From Kryptolebias marmoratus (taxonomy: Eukaryota > Chordata > Actinopteri > Cyprinodontiformes > Rivulidae): 64,000 nt of DNA. Every line of letters begins with the position of its first letter. The stretch's first letter is position 1. Made by a program: the position numbers and the translations under genes. The stretch lies in NCBI RefSeq assembly GCF_001649575.2, contig NC_051431.1:13299868-13363867 (forward strand). The letters run 5' to 3'. Below are positions 42,601 through 50,212 of the stretch, one piece after another. The notes under the pieces were generated by a model. The model did not search any database. It had not been told where the DNA came from and was given only the letters and a program-made list of their open reading frames with translations.

Positions 42601-45600
42601 TAAGATGACTGCATGTGGGTGGGAAATTTGATCTAAAAATAGGACAATCAGAATGGTTTATGGAATGATAAGAATACACCAGCATTTGGTTTCCACTGGT
42701 TCTGTCAGTTGTCCAGTTACACTGTTGGATTGTGTTTAATGGGGCCTTACAGAGTAGCTGCCAGCTCCACAGACTCTGGGGTTGATAGTGGCTGAATGGG
42801 GACAAAAATAGCCAGCAGGGCAGGGAAAGCAGTCATCCAGCTTTTGACCGCCTTTCAGGTGGTTAAATGTGGAGCTGAAAAAGACAGGACGAAGAAGATT
42901 TACTAAATCATGGGTATTAATACAAAATCAACTCACAGCATCTTCCTCTTTGATATTACTCTCACATCTTTTTTCTGATAATTTGCTTACGGAGGGCAAG
43001 GTGAAGGTTTAGAGGTTCCTGGTTGACAGAATGAGCCTTCAGGACAAATCAAGCAGTCCTCTCTGTATCTGTTACCCATTTGGATGCTGTAGGTGCCTGC
43101 AGGGCAGGGGAACTGGGTACCATATGCAGTCCCTGTCGAGGCAACATTGACTTAGACATATTCACATGAATGACTCATGGTTATAACTCAGAAGGAGAAG
43201 ACAAATCAATTTTATGTGAAGAGGTGTACTTAAAGGGATAGTTGCAAACTTCTGTGGAAATGTTTTGAACAATTATTATCTTACCTGTCACAGAGAGCTT
43301 GTTTTATAAACCTTTACGCCCCCCCAGTTTTGTATTACACAGATAATCTGGCAGAAATACATAACACTTATGTTTACCTTCAGGACAATAGTGTCCAGAG
43401 TTGCATCGGCCCGTTGGAGCTGCAGAGCCAGCTAAACAATACCAGCCCCGTGGGCACAGCTGGCACTCTCTTTCAGCCTCCAGCCCACTCTGACCGCTCC
43501 ACGTCCCCACAGGACACTTGTACTGGGTTGGAAACATGGTTCCAGGTGGACAATAATGTCCAGCAAAACAAGAAAGTGGAGGTCTTTGGATACCACCAGT
43601 TCCTGAAAGAGCAGAAATTATACAGTTACCAAAATTAAATATTTTTTTTTACGTAAAATAAAGAAGAATATAGTCATGTTATGTATTTTAGCAAATCTTT
43701 CCATATGTATATAAAAAAAAAATTTATATCTCTGCTTTTCAGTTTCTGAGCAATTTCGCAAACCTAAAAACTGTTGAGGCCAAACAAAATACATCAATTA
43801 TTCGTAATAATTATTATAGTTCTTAAAACAAGGTAAGTCATAAGATATTTTCAAACAAGCTGATCAATGTAGATGTGAACAATCAGTTTAGTAAAGACAT
43901 TCACTGGTAAGTTAATTTCTATGGACTTATTATCCGTTAACTAGGAAGCACCCCTAAGGCTTGGAAAAAACCCACACCAATCAATATACTGCCTTAAACT
44001 CTCAAATATATGATATATTAGAGCAATATATCACTAAGCTCTATAAAACATCAGGATATATTATCTTCTCTGATATCCACATAGTGTATGCCACAAGAAC
44101 AGATGGATAAAATCTCACCCCTTAGACAGGCGAATCGTGCAGGACACTGCTGACACTGCGAGCGGTCAGTAAGGTTGGTGCGATTGCTGAGGGTCCCCGG
44201 TGGGCAGGCGTTGGCTGGTGCATTGGGTTTTGAGGATCCAGGAGGACACACAAACCTAGGTGGATTCAAACAAAATTGATCACAGAAATAAGGTAACAAC
44301 TTCAAGACAGGTTTAGATGCAAAACAAATTCTTTAGTATTCAAAATGCTTCAGTGATCTTCAATATCAAATATAAAGTGAGGGAAATTGAAGTGTGCAGA
44401 GTCATGCTTGAGAGATGAGATGGTTATTTACCCTTGCATGCAGTCCACATCAGGGGCTCTCAGACCAATCTGTGTGCAGGCCTTTCCAGCGTAGCACTCT
44501 CTGCAATCAGCCAACTCGTCCTGACCCTCCAAAGGGTTAAAAGAGCCTGGTGGACATGGCATCGGATCTCGTGTCCCCTCTGGACAGTTAAAACCAGCTG
44601 GGCACTTAAGACAATCCTTCACACCTGGAGGGAAAATTAATCATGCTTTGAAGGGATACAGGGTTGTGTTATTTGTTATATCCTAATGAAGCTTTAAGCA
44701 ATTTCTGTAAGATTTTTCTCATCCATCATCTTGTCTATATTAGACTCACTTTTCTAGCTCTTATCGACTGACTCATTTTTTTTATTACATTTTTTTCTAT
44801 TTGCTCTCTTGGGTATCCATCTGCTGTATTTTCTCACCTGTATGTTTTGCTTCATACAGTTATGAACTCCTGGATTTTATGTAATCGCTGACCTTTTGTT
44901 ACGATAGTTTGCAATAGCACCAAATTAGTCTGAATGAGCTTTAGCAAAAGTGTAGAAATAGAAAATGAGGATTTAATTGCAATGACTGCATGGATAGTTT
45001 TGAGCATCTGATTTTAGTAAAACTGTAAAACAATGGAAATAGTTTATTGCTGTACTCGACAGTAGAAAGTTCTTCTGTTGCTTAGAGCATCTTTAAAGTG
45101 GTTAAATGTGACTATATCATGTATCTTCAATAAAAATCACAGTTGTAAGTAAAAACAGAATGCAATGATTTGCTAATCTCATAGACCCATACTTTATTTA
45201 CAATGGAAAACAGTAAACATATCAAATTCTGAAACTAAAAGTGGTATAGTTTTCTAAAAAAAAGGTTTTATGGCACCAGGTCAGTAAGAGGAGTGGGTAT
45301 AAAGGAGTTTCTCAGAAGTAAAGATGGGCAGAGGTTTACCAGTCTGGGAGAAATGCATCTAAAAATCGCAGAACAATTTCAGAATAATGTCCCTCATTGG
45401 AAAATTGGAAAGACTTTGAATATCCCATCATCTACAGTTCATAATATCATCAAAAGTTTTCAAGAATCTGGAGAAATCTATGAGCACAAAGGGCAAGGCT
45501 GAAATTGGATGCCTATGTCTGTGATCTTTGGGCCCTCAGGCTGCACTGCTTTAAAAACAGCTCTGATTCTGTTCAGGAACACTTCCATAAATCATCGTCT

Positions 45601-48600
45601 GTAAAAACAGTGTGCTGTGCCATTAACAAATGCTGGTTAAAGCTCTATCATGCAAAGAAGAAGCCTTACACTAGCCAGAAACCCTGCTGTTTTCTGTGGG
45701 CCAAAAGCTCATTTAAAATGGACTGAGGCAAAATAAAAAACTGTTCTGTGGTCAGACGAATCAAAATTGGAAATTTTTATTTAAAAATCATGCACGCCAT
45801 GTCTTTCATACTAAAGAGGAAAGGGACAATCCCCTCTGTTATGAGAACATGGTTCAAAGGCCTGCCTCTCTGATGGTATGGGGGTGCAGTAGTGCCTCTA
45901 GCATAGACATCTTACAGATCCAGCAAGGCACAATCAATGCAAAAAAGTATATACAGTTTTAGAAAAACATGTGCTCCCATACAGCAAAAAAAAAATCCAG
46001 CAATCCAGGACTGTTGAACAGCTAGAATCCAACATCAGACAAGAATGGGAAAGGATTCTCCTCCAAAAACTCCAATAACTGGTCTCCTCAGTTCCTAAAT
46101 GTTTACAGACTGTTGTTAAAAGAGGGTATGCTTTACAGCTGTAAAGTGTCTCTATGTGTGGCTGCTATAAAATTCAAAAATACCTTATTTATTTTTGCAT
46201 TATACAATTTCTTAGTTTCAACATTTGATATGTTTACTATGTTCAATTGTGGGAAAAAATGGGTTTATGAAATTTGTAAATCATTATGTTTTGTTTTGAT
46301 TTACATTTCACATAATGTCCAAACTTTTTCAAAATTGGGGTTGTAGTTTATTACTGTATAAACAGAAGTAAAGCATCTAAACCCACTTATTGCCCCTTGA
46401 TGAGGGGTGAAGGTGCCTGGAGGACATGTCACTTCCTCCAAGGTGCCAGCTGGACAAAACCTTCCTCGAGCACAGGGGAGGCCAGGACTGGATGTGCCTG
46501 ATTGAGACAACACATAAAAAGAGAGAATCATAAGTTAAGAGACGCTGACTCATCCAACATGTGTTCATAATTTGTGCTGGTGAACAAAACAAGCGATGCT
46601 TTAACAAACTGATCTTTTTTTCATATATTTACTTAAAGTGTGAATTCAGTTACTTTCTGGGACATATTTATCAGTGTTTCCATTTCTGTTGCTCCAGTGA
46701 AGTGAGTGTATAAATGCAAAGACTTACCTGCAGGACAAAAGCGTCCCTCTCTGCATCTCTTACAGGCCGCCCTACTTGTCTGACCCAGTTGTTCCCCCGC
46801 TGTACCAACAGGACAAGGTGACCCGTGAGGAATGGCGGTGCCCTCCTCACAGTAATAGCCTTGTGGGCACATGAACTGGGAGGTAGGTCTCTCAGAGCTG
46901 CCTTCCAGACAGTAAAACCCTTGAGAAAATATTTATGGATCAGAGGAGGATTTTGTAAAAGACAGTAAATGTGTGGTAAAGACATTGCTTACAAAGCCAC
47001 TATAAAATACATCTTGGGTGTTTTGGGGTTTTCTTGTTTTTTTTTTTTGTTTTTTTTTTGAAAAACCATAAATTAATAGTTTGTAGATTTAAACATATAG
47101 ATTGCTGTTACCTGCAGGACAAATTGTGCAGTCTTTCAGTCTTTGCAGACCTTCTTTAGAGCCATAAGTCCCTGCAGGACAAGGGAAAGCAACGCCTCCC
47201 ACACAATAATGACCTGGCGTGATAACAAATGAGTCCAAACACATATTTGGTTTCCTTCAGGAAAGAAAATTCAACTAAAATCCAGTAATGAACACTGACC
47301 TTTTGGACAGACAATACAAGCTGAGTCTTCCTTCAGATGTTGGTATGTCCCTGGTCGACAGGTGATGGGTTGAGCCGATCTTTGGACTGTCTGGCTCCAC
47401 CGGGGTGCCACAGCTACCCCGCAAGGCAAGGATGTGTCGTTACAACTATGGCAGTAAGTTCGTCCAGGTGTGGAGGACGAGCCCGGAGGACAGGGCAGCG
47501 GCTGAGACATCCCACTATCCGGACAGTAACTTCCTATTACCGGTGGAAGACACAGTTTTTAAACATTGTGGAACAGTTCTATGTGACATTTAACCGATCT
47601 GAAACATTGCACAGGAGCAGAGGTGTTTTCTGTTAGCTGCACTACCTGCTGGGCACTGAAAGCACTGAACAATACAAGCAGTGGAGAAAAAACCTGGGGA
47701 GCAGTCATCACATTCAGTGTGATCCGCATTGGGCTCCTTTCCAGGTCCACACTATAGACACATATTGATAAAACAGACAGAATAAATGCATTTGGCTCAG
47801 ATTCTATTTTGGCACATTGTAAAAGGCTTTTCTAGTGATTAGCCAATTATCGTCCTTGTATTAATAATCCTGACCTTATAAGGGAATCCAGATATGCAAA
47901 CAGAATCAAATGGGCAGGTCTGGCACTGTAGGACCCCTTCAGGAGAATGCTGTCCTGCGGGGCATAAATACACTGTCCCCTTGGTCGGATCACATGAAAA
48001 GCCAGAAGGACATAGCCTACAGTCCACTCTGTCCTCTGAGCTGATCAGACCTGGAAAACAAGGCTGAAACACAAAGCAGTAAGTTATGAGTGGATGCAAT
48101 CACAATAAAATTGCTGAGCAGATTAATTGTTGTTTGTTGCACTATTCTGTAACAAATCCTGGAAAAGACTTGCTTTTGATCTTAGTATTTTAATGTGTGC
48201 ATTTCAGTTAAACAGACATTTAAACGTATGACTGAAGGGTTCTTTTATTCACAGGTGCGTTTTACCTTACAGTCACTGATACTGCTTTTCTTTGTGTAGA
48301 GGTTGAATGTTCCTGCAGGACATCTTGTTGGAGTAGATGCGTTGCCAGGGCAACTATATAAATGAAACATGTTATTGACAATTTAAAGTCTTACAAGTAT
48401 AGTTTATTTAACATGACTCTATGTACATAGAAGCTTAATAAAGACTAGAAGCTTAATTCATGTATATTCTTTATTGAATTTCTGTCTATATAGTAAAAAA
48501 AAAAAGTGATAACCTACAAATGACCAGAGGGACAATCCAAACAAAGCTTCTCTTTGAAGTATTTTCCTTTTGGACACTGATCCAAGTCTGACTCTTCACT

Positions 48601-48854
48601 GAGAAAAAGGTCTGCACTCCCTTCAGAGGATTCTTCCAAATTTAGAGAATATAGAGGTTTATCATTATTAAGATAATTGCGCTTTTAAAAAAACTAATAA
48701 AAGTTCTAATGTTCTTGGTCTTACCTGAGGCATCTCCAGATTGCGTCAGCACTGGAAAAGTCCATGAAGCTGAAAGGCAGAGCATTGTTCTCCAAAAGTA
48801 CATTACCAGTGGCGCTCTAACCGAGTACATGAGTAAGTTGCCGTTTTTGTGCAT
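323..48854 (-). CDS. Giant GCC2/GCC3-repeat single-pass membrane protein, 90 coding exons
   Basis: This is a hand-assembled gene model running from an ATG at 48,854 to a TAG at 323-325. Ninety exons have AG acceptors and GT donors with compatible phases at all 89 junctions, and they sum to 14,238 nt (4,745 residues plus stop). The protein has a hydrophobic signal-like segment at about residues 15-34. It then has about 4,300 residues of repeated modules of the type CPxGxYCPxGxxxPxPCPxGT followed by CxxCPPGxYC. This is the cysteine pattern of GCC2/GCC3 (ephrin-receptor-like) domains. A non-repeat region follows, then one transmembrane helix at about residues 4,674-4,696 and a basic, cysteine-containing tail. 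It is probably a very long cell-surface protein. I recognise no named orthologue and do not assign a function. Exon lists are in the block entries. Exon boundaries are predictions without RNA evidence, and the 3' end may be incomplete. Confidence 0.87.
1621..2680. other. Intron 85 of the giant gene, no feature seen
   Basis: This is AT-rich sequence with short open frames on both strands that have no splice support or recognisable protein. The other introns longer than 300 nt with nothing recognised are 3,692-4,781 (possible old repeat around 3,950-4,260), 5,927-6,626, 11,218-11,632, 11,995-12,446, 12,639-13,085, 13,266-13,814, 22,369-22,806, 26,891-27,295, 27,450-27,836, 29,771-30,354, 30,460-31,131, 34,768-35,267, 35,869-36,225, 37,874-38,798 and 43,603-44,118. 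Confidence 0.6.
4782..9805 (-). CDS. Giant gene exons 70-82: last repeat block
   Basis: Exons are 9585-9805, 9284-9430, 8993-9157, 8673-8824, 8340-8508, 8060-8168, 7578-7714, 7285-7410, 6627-6806, 5702-5926, 5465-5591, 5109-5308 and 4782-4994 (about residues 3602-4325). Repeats continue (CPAGYSCPVGSVSEVPCEPG, CPLGYFCGLGSTQPIPCPPG). They end in exon 82 with GQKACFPCGSSSTSPAG, after which the module pattern stops. For exon 72 an alternative acceptor at 9,143 is possible, but 9,157 keeps phase with exon 71. Confidence 0.83.
10145..10712. repeat. MITE copy in intron 69
   Basis: This copy shares AGAGTTTAACTCTGATTGGT on the left and AAAAAGCTATCTAGAAGAGG then CATAACTTCACAGAATCCCA on the right with the copy at 39.2 kb. 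The outer tip of the left arm is missing. Boundaries are approximate. Confidence 0.6.
11015..15940 (-). CDS. Giant gene exons 58-69: repeat block
   Basis: Exons are 15762-15940, 15380-15482, 15095-15253, 14780-14942, 14419-14522, 14130-14309, 13815-14036, 13086-13265, 12447-12638, 11845-11994, 11633-11736 and 11015-11217 (about residues 2956-3601). Direct joining of exons 57 and 58 gives CPLGTIKRSLGGSTVETC, with the same cysteine spacing as CPAGTIQDQLGVSSPNAC in exon 67. This supports no intervening exon. The exon 61 acceptor at 14,942 was chosen over one 16 nt downstream because only it preserves phase. Confidence 0.83.
16643..20205 (-). CDS. Giant gene exons 52-57: repeats with two atypical exons
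   Basis: Exons are 20089-20205, 19846-20007, 19311-19529, 18981-19142, 18590-18724 and 16643-16858 (about residues 2619-2955). Exons 52-54 and 57 are ordinary modules (CPAGSAKPVICSPGTF, CPMGHFCPLGSETPKPCPVG). Exons 55 and 56 contain a cysteine-poor insertion of about 80 residues, with pieces such as DTTLWMYNLSCSNYSG and RNTSWIKVAAVPQADSYHN, before repeats resume at DICPKGFFCPLGS. Exon 56 uses a GTGGGT donor. The intron between exons 56 and 57 carries a Tc1-like element. Confidence 0.8.
17331..18318 (+). mobile_element. Decayed Tc1-like DNA transposon in intron 56 of the giant gene
   Basis: The ends TACTCACTGACAAAAACA (17,331-17,348) and its exact reverse complement (18,301-18,318) form 18-bp perfect terminal inverted repeats. 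They are flanked by TA at 17,329-17,330 and 18,319-18,320, the Tc1/mariner target duplication. On the plus strand the interior resembles a Tc1-type transposase catalytic region (SGIMVWEAIRHDFRSALVVI), but stops and shifts interrupt it, so no full transposase can be made. The element is about 988 bp. Confidence 0.85.
20950..21310 (+). repeat. Fish-type interspersed repeat with (GTT)n tail, intron 51
   Basis: The segment CTCTGCCGAGGAGGTTGTGT, then CGGTAGGGTCTGTTTGTCTG and CATGAAATTTTCAGGAAATG, resembles a repeat widespread in fish genomes, as I remember it. It ends in a GTT microsatellite at about 21,285-21,306. Confidence 0.5.
21715..21920. repeat. MITE right-arm fragment in intron 51
   Basis: It contains CTTTGGTCTT, TTAGCTTGTCAATTCAGTCA and AAAAAGCTATCTACAACAGG, followed by CCCACTTCAAATGGTCT. 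These match the right arm of the MITE family. The left arm is not clear. Confidence 0.5.
22213..26890 (-). CDS. Giant gene exons 42-51: repeat block
   Basis: Exons are 26791-26890, 26377-26549, 25842-26078, 25555-25742, 24685-24805, 24199-24349, 23932-24071, 23251-23397, 22807-22884 and 22213-22368 (about residues 2122-2618). The exon 44 acceptor was chosen so the junction reads CLPGTFCMFPGKDEASG, and the exon 48 acceptor so that it reads CSPGYLCIHGSVSAQPEEG. In both cases the alternatives break phase or repeat spacing. The 78-nt exon 50 is another half-module. No internal stop is found in the chosen frame. Confidence 0.8.
23483..23817 (+). repeat. Dispersed repeat family R2, copy 1 (intron 48)
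   Basis: This shares GGCGGCCATCTTAAATGAGG-type sequence, TTGACTCCAAAAGTTAATCA and GTGCACATCCAGTGATTGTT with copies at 49.2 and 54.6 kb, in the same orientation. The end is rich in ACAGACA/ACACA and finishes GGCAGAGGGTGATAAA. No coding region is visible and the class is unknown. Confidence 0.65.
24599..24633 (+). repeat. Short tandem repeat, 13-bp unit, about 2.7 copies
   Basis: The unit TGTGATAACATGA is repeated without mismatch at 24,599, 24,612 and 24,625 (last copy partial). It is in intron 46 of the giant gene. Confidence 0.9.
24990..25395. repeat. MITE copy in intron 45
   Basis: The left arm has AGAGTTTATTTCTGACTGGA. The right arm has AAAGAGCTATCTAAAACAGG then CATAACCTTTCCACAGAACC. The central part is shorter than in the 39.2-kb copy. 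Confidence 0.6.
27296..32478 (-). CDS. Giant gene exons 32-41: repeat block
   Basis: Exons are 32362-32478, 31834-31983, 31554-31706, 31132-31347, 30355-30459, 29626-29770, 28743-28954, 28140-28358, 27837-27943 and 27296-27449 (about residues 1596-2121). Most begin with two bases completing a glycine codon and end with the first base of the next, so the intron splits the glycine between CPPG and the following aromatic-aromatic-Cys. Examples are CPPGHYCPSG/TTAPEVCPKG and CPAGFYCPEGTGFDLKSC. Exon 40 ends in phase 0 and exon 41 begins EDCQPCLPGYYC. Confidence 0.83.
28585..28690 (+). repeat. LINE-like 3' tail fragment in intron 38
   Basis: TGTACATCACTTTGGTCCAC followed by GAAAGTGCTCTACAAAAAAG resembles the conserved 3' end of L2/Rex-type LINE or related SINE copies in fish. 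It is short and diverged. Confidence 0.4.
29020..29600. repeat. MITE copy in intron 37
   Basis: The left arm has AGCAGTTATTATCTTACCTG and a diverged AGGGTTAAATTTTAACTGGA. The right arm has ATAGCTGCTATCTACAACAG. The internal spacer contains AACAACAGCAAGAGCACAAG, matching the AT-rich middle of other copies. Confidence 0.6.
33720..33955. repeat. Internally deleted MITE copy in intron 31
   Basis: Both arms are present (ACAATTATTAACTTATCTGT at left; AAAAAGCGATCTGCAACAGG and CATAACCTGTCCACAAAATC at right), but the centre is missing, leaving about 235 bp. Confidence 0.6.
34588..37873 (-). CDS. Giant gene exons 23-31: repeat block
   Basis: Exons are 37672-37873, 37345-37485, 37034-37213, 36703-36774, 36450-36576, 36226-36359, 35671-35868, 35268-35417 and 34588-34767 (about residues 1135-1595). 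Characteristic pieces are CPAGYICPRGTRFPQQHPC, CPSGTYCLSGEGVQPCPAG and CPPGFYCLDGTKHATQFPC. The 72-nt exon 26 is the shortest in the gene and carries about half a module. Exons 27 and 28 meet inside one module (GTYSDS/LYLLDASGC). Several NxS/T sequons are present, as expected for an extracellular chain. Confidence 0.83.
38799..44624 (-). CDS. Giant gene exons 10-22: repeat block with phase-0 introns
   Basis: Exons are 44432-44624, 44119-44255, 43378-43602, 42991-43132, 42751-42874, 42170-42361, 41663-41800, 41309-41491, 40994-41188, 40552-40700, 40269-40437, 40033-40167 and 38799-38951 (about residues 423-1134). All are cysteine-repeat modules, for example CPPGSSKPNAPANACPPGT and CPEGHYCPPGSSTPRPCPP. 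This block differs from the rest because introns 14-18 and 20-22 are phase 0, while phase 1 dominates elsewhere. It may descend from a separate local exon duplication. Module spacing continues across every junction. Confidence 0.82.
39207..39824. repeat. Fold-back MITE, most complete copy
   Basis: The outer ~140 bp at each end are imperfect inverted repeats. The left arm has AGAGTTTAATTCTGAACAGA and the right arm has, in reverse complement, AGAGTTTAATTCTGACTGGA. Both arms also share AAGGTTATGAACAATA-type sequence near the tip. No coding capacity is seen. It lies in intron 21/22 of the giant gene and serves as the reference for the other copies. Confidence 0.7.
41895..42108 (+). repeat. Degraded interspersed repeat in intron 15
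   Basis: CACCCTGGACAGGTATCAGC, CCATCACAGGGTTACATAGA and GACCTTCTTGCTGTGAGGCA match, with decay, a very common fish interspersed repeat whose consensus I recall. Its middle is partly deleted. Confidence 0.6.
43229..43312. repeat. MITE single-arm fragment in intron 12
   Basis: The stretch TTAAAGGGATAGTTGCAAAC followed by ACAATTATTATCTTACCTGT matches one arm of the MITE family. No second arm follows. Confidence 0.5.
45137..46345 (+). mobile_element. Decayed Tc1/mariner-type transposon in intron 9 of the giant gene
   Basis: The plus strand keeps transposase fragments. These include an N-terminal helix-turn-helix region (KIAEQFQNNVPHWKIGKTLN, near 45,361-45,420) and a catalytic-region remnant near 45,600-45,900. 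Several stops and frameshifts separate them. The right end AAAATTGGGGTTGTA matches the inverted-repeat end of a Tc1-like family that is common in fish, as I remember it. The left terminal repeat is lost or too diverged to define, so the start is approximate. Confidence 0.7.
46387..48854 (-). CDS. Giant gene exons 1-9: signal segment and first cysteine repeats
   Basis: Exons in transcript order are 48725-48854, 48518-48632, 48266-48353, 47875-48063, 47646-47751, 47300-47533, 47112-47213, 46728-46919 and 46387-46497 (residues 1-422). Exon 1 starts MHKNGNLLMYSVRAPLVMYF and continues hydrophobic to about residue 34, which suits a signal peptide or signal anchor. Internal methionines at residues 9 and 18 are alternative starts. 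Exon 2 begins with an acidic, serine-rich stretch before the first cysteine, and its donor lies just before an in-frame TAG. Repeats begin in exons 2-3 (CPSGHFCPGN). Exon 9 uses a GTGGGT donor and joins exon 10 as GAISVKDCLKCPAG, which restores normal repeat spacing across an intron carrying a decayed transposon. Confidence 0.82.
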
Positions 48855-50212
48855 TTTAAAAGCGGACTGTTTGCTGTAAATCTACATGGATAACTGTTCA
48901 GAGTCAAGAAAGTGAGAGGCTCTTTGCCTGAAAGTGAAACAACCATGAAATGTGATTCCCTGGAGGCGACTCAAGCTGACAGTGATGTGCAATTAGGTTC
49001 TGTAACCATATCTGCGACTTTCATAATGCATGAGCAAGTGCTAAAGCTTGCATAGATGCTGTTTCTGTTAGCAGATCCCTGAAATTATTTATAGTGCCAA
49101 AATAAGGTCATTTACTCTAAGCTGGTAATTTAATTTAACTACTGGAATGATGTTTAAAATCTGATATATTTCTAAAGATGATTGAAAATAATGTAATTTA
49201 ATTAAAGGCCTGGTTTTCTTTGAGGGAATGCATATCGCCCATTGCCTTTCATGCCAGCGTTTTAAACTAATATCTTCTTTTAATAAGAAGGGGTGGAGAT
49301 AGCAATTGTAATTGATGTTATGCGATATTGTGTGAACTTGCTAGTTGTGTTAGGGCGCAGGGTATATGTTGAGAATGACTCTCAGCCACTACTACATCAA
49401 ATATTAGCTCGGTGTCTGTAAATTTGATTGAGTTGTAGCTATTTCTGCGTTGGGTAAGGTCAGTAGGCTGTTGCAGCCATCTTGAACTGGGTTGACTCCA
49501 AAAGTTAATGAGTTGTAGATGTGCATCCAGTGATTACTTTCTGAGACTTTCAATAAATCTGTTCATTTGTTCATAATATTTTTTTTGCCAATGCTACATA
49601 CAACCAAACACACAGACATGGGCAAAAAAATTGTAGCCCTTTTGCATTTGGTAGCAAGCAGTAACAAAAATTAAAATACGTGGAAGAAGAGGACTTTGAA
49701 ATGAATAAATTAATTCACAAAAAAAAAAGGAAAAAAAAAAAACACTTTCTTTGTCAGAGCAGAGAGAGTAGTAAATTAAATTGCAGTGCTGAATTTACAG
49801 ACCTACTAAGCAAACTGCATTTCTATCTAATGTTGCCTTTTATCTTACTGGGTGTTAAAATGGATGCACATACTCAGTAATAATGCATGAATAAAACTTG
49901 TCTTTACCTACGCTAAATCAGTTAGTATCACATCATCGTGTACCAATACGCATTTGCTCTTTTCATTTGCAACAGAAATGTTACTCTGCAGGAAGTCAGT
50001 TGCAATATACATGGAAAGTTGTGAATTATTTTTTGCATAGCTCTGAATCCTTTCGAATACCACTTCCTGTACCCAAACCCAGGTGGAGGAACATTTATGT
50101 GGGTACGTCAGTGCCTTTTTTGCAGCTGCAAACAGCTTCAGACTGCAAGAGAACAAGACATTTCACTGCATGCTCTGAAGGTGTAAGAAACTCAGAAAGC
50201 CAGGGACCAACG
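48855..50212. promoter_or_regulatory. Divergent intergenic region, giant gene / Ig receptor
   Basis: The two genes point away from each other, so this 1.36-kb region must hold both promoters. It contains R2 repeat copy 2 (49,215-49,640). No clear TATA box or CpG island was seen. An in-frame open stretch lies upstream of the receptor ATG, but its residues do not resemble a signal peptide or known domain, so it is treated as 5' UTR or non-coding. Confidence 0.5.
49215..49640 (+). repeat. Dispersed repeat family R2, copy 2 (intergenic)
   Basis: It contains GAATGCATATCGCCCATTGC, GCAGCCATCTTGAACTGGG and TTGACTCCAAAAGTTAATGA, shared with copies 1 and 3. It lies between the divergent giant gene and the Ig-receptor gene and could separate their promoters. 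Confidence 0.65.

Noticed and set aside
323..48854. Reading the repeat region as several smaller adjacent genes
   Set aside because: Only one signal-like start and one transmembrane helix were found, and every junction is phase-consistent. No internal promoter or stop-bearing last exon was seen.
49898..50212. Upstream in-frame extension of the Ig-receptor start
   Set aside because: The extension lacks a signal-like segment. Starting at 50,213 gives an ordinary signal peptide.
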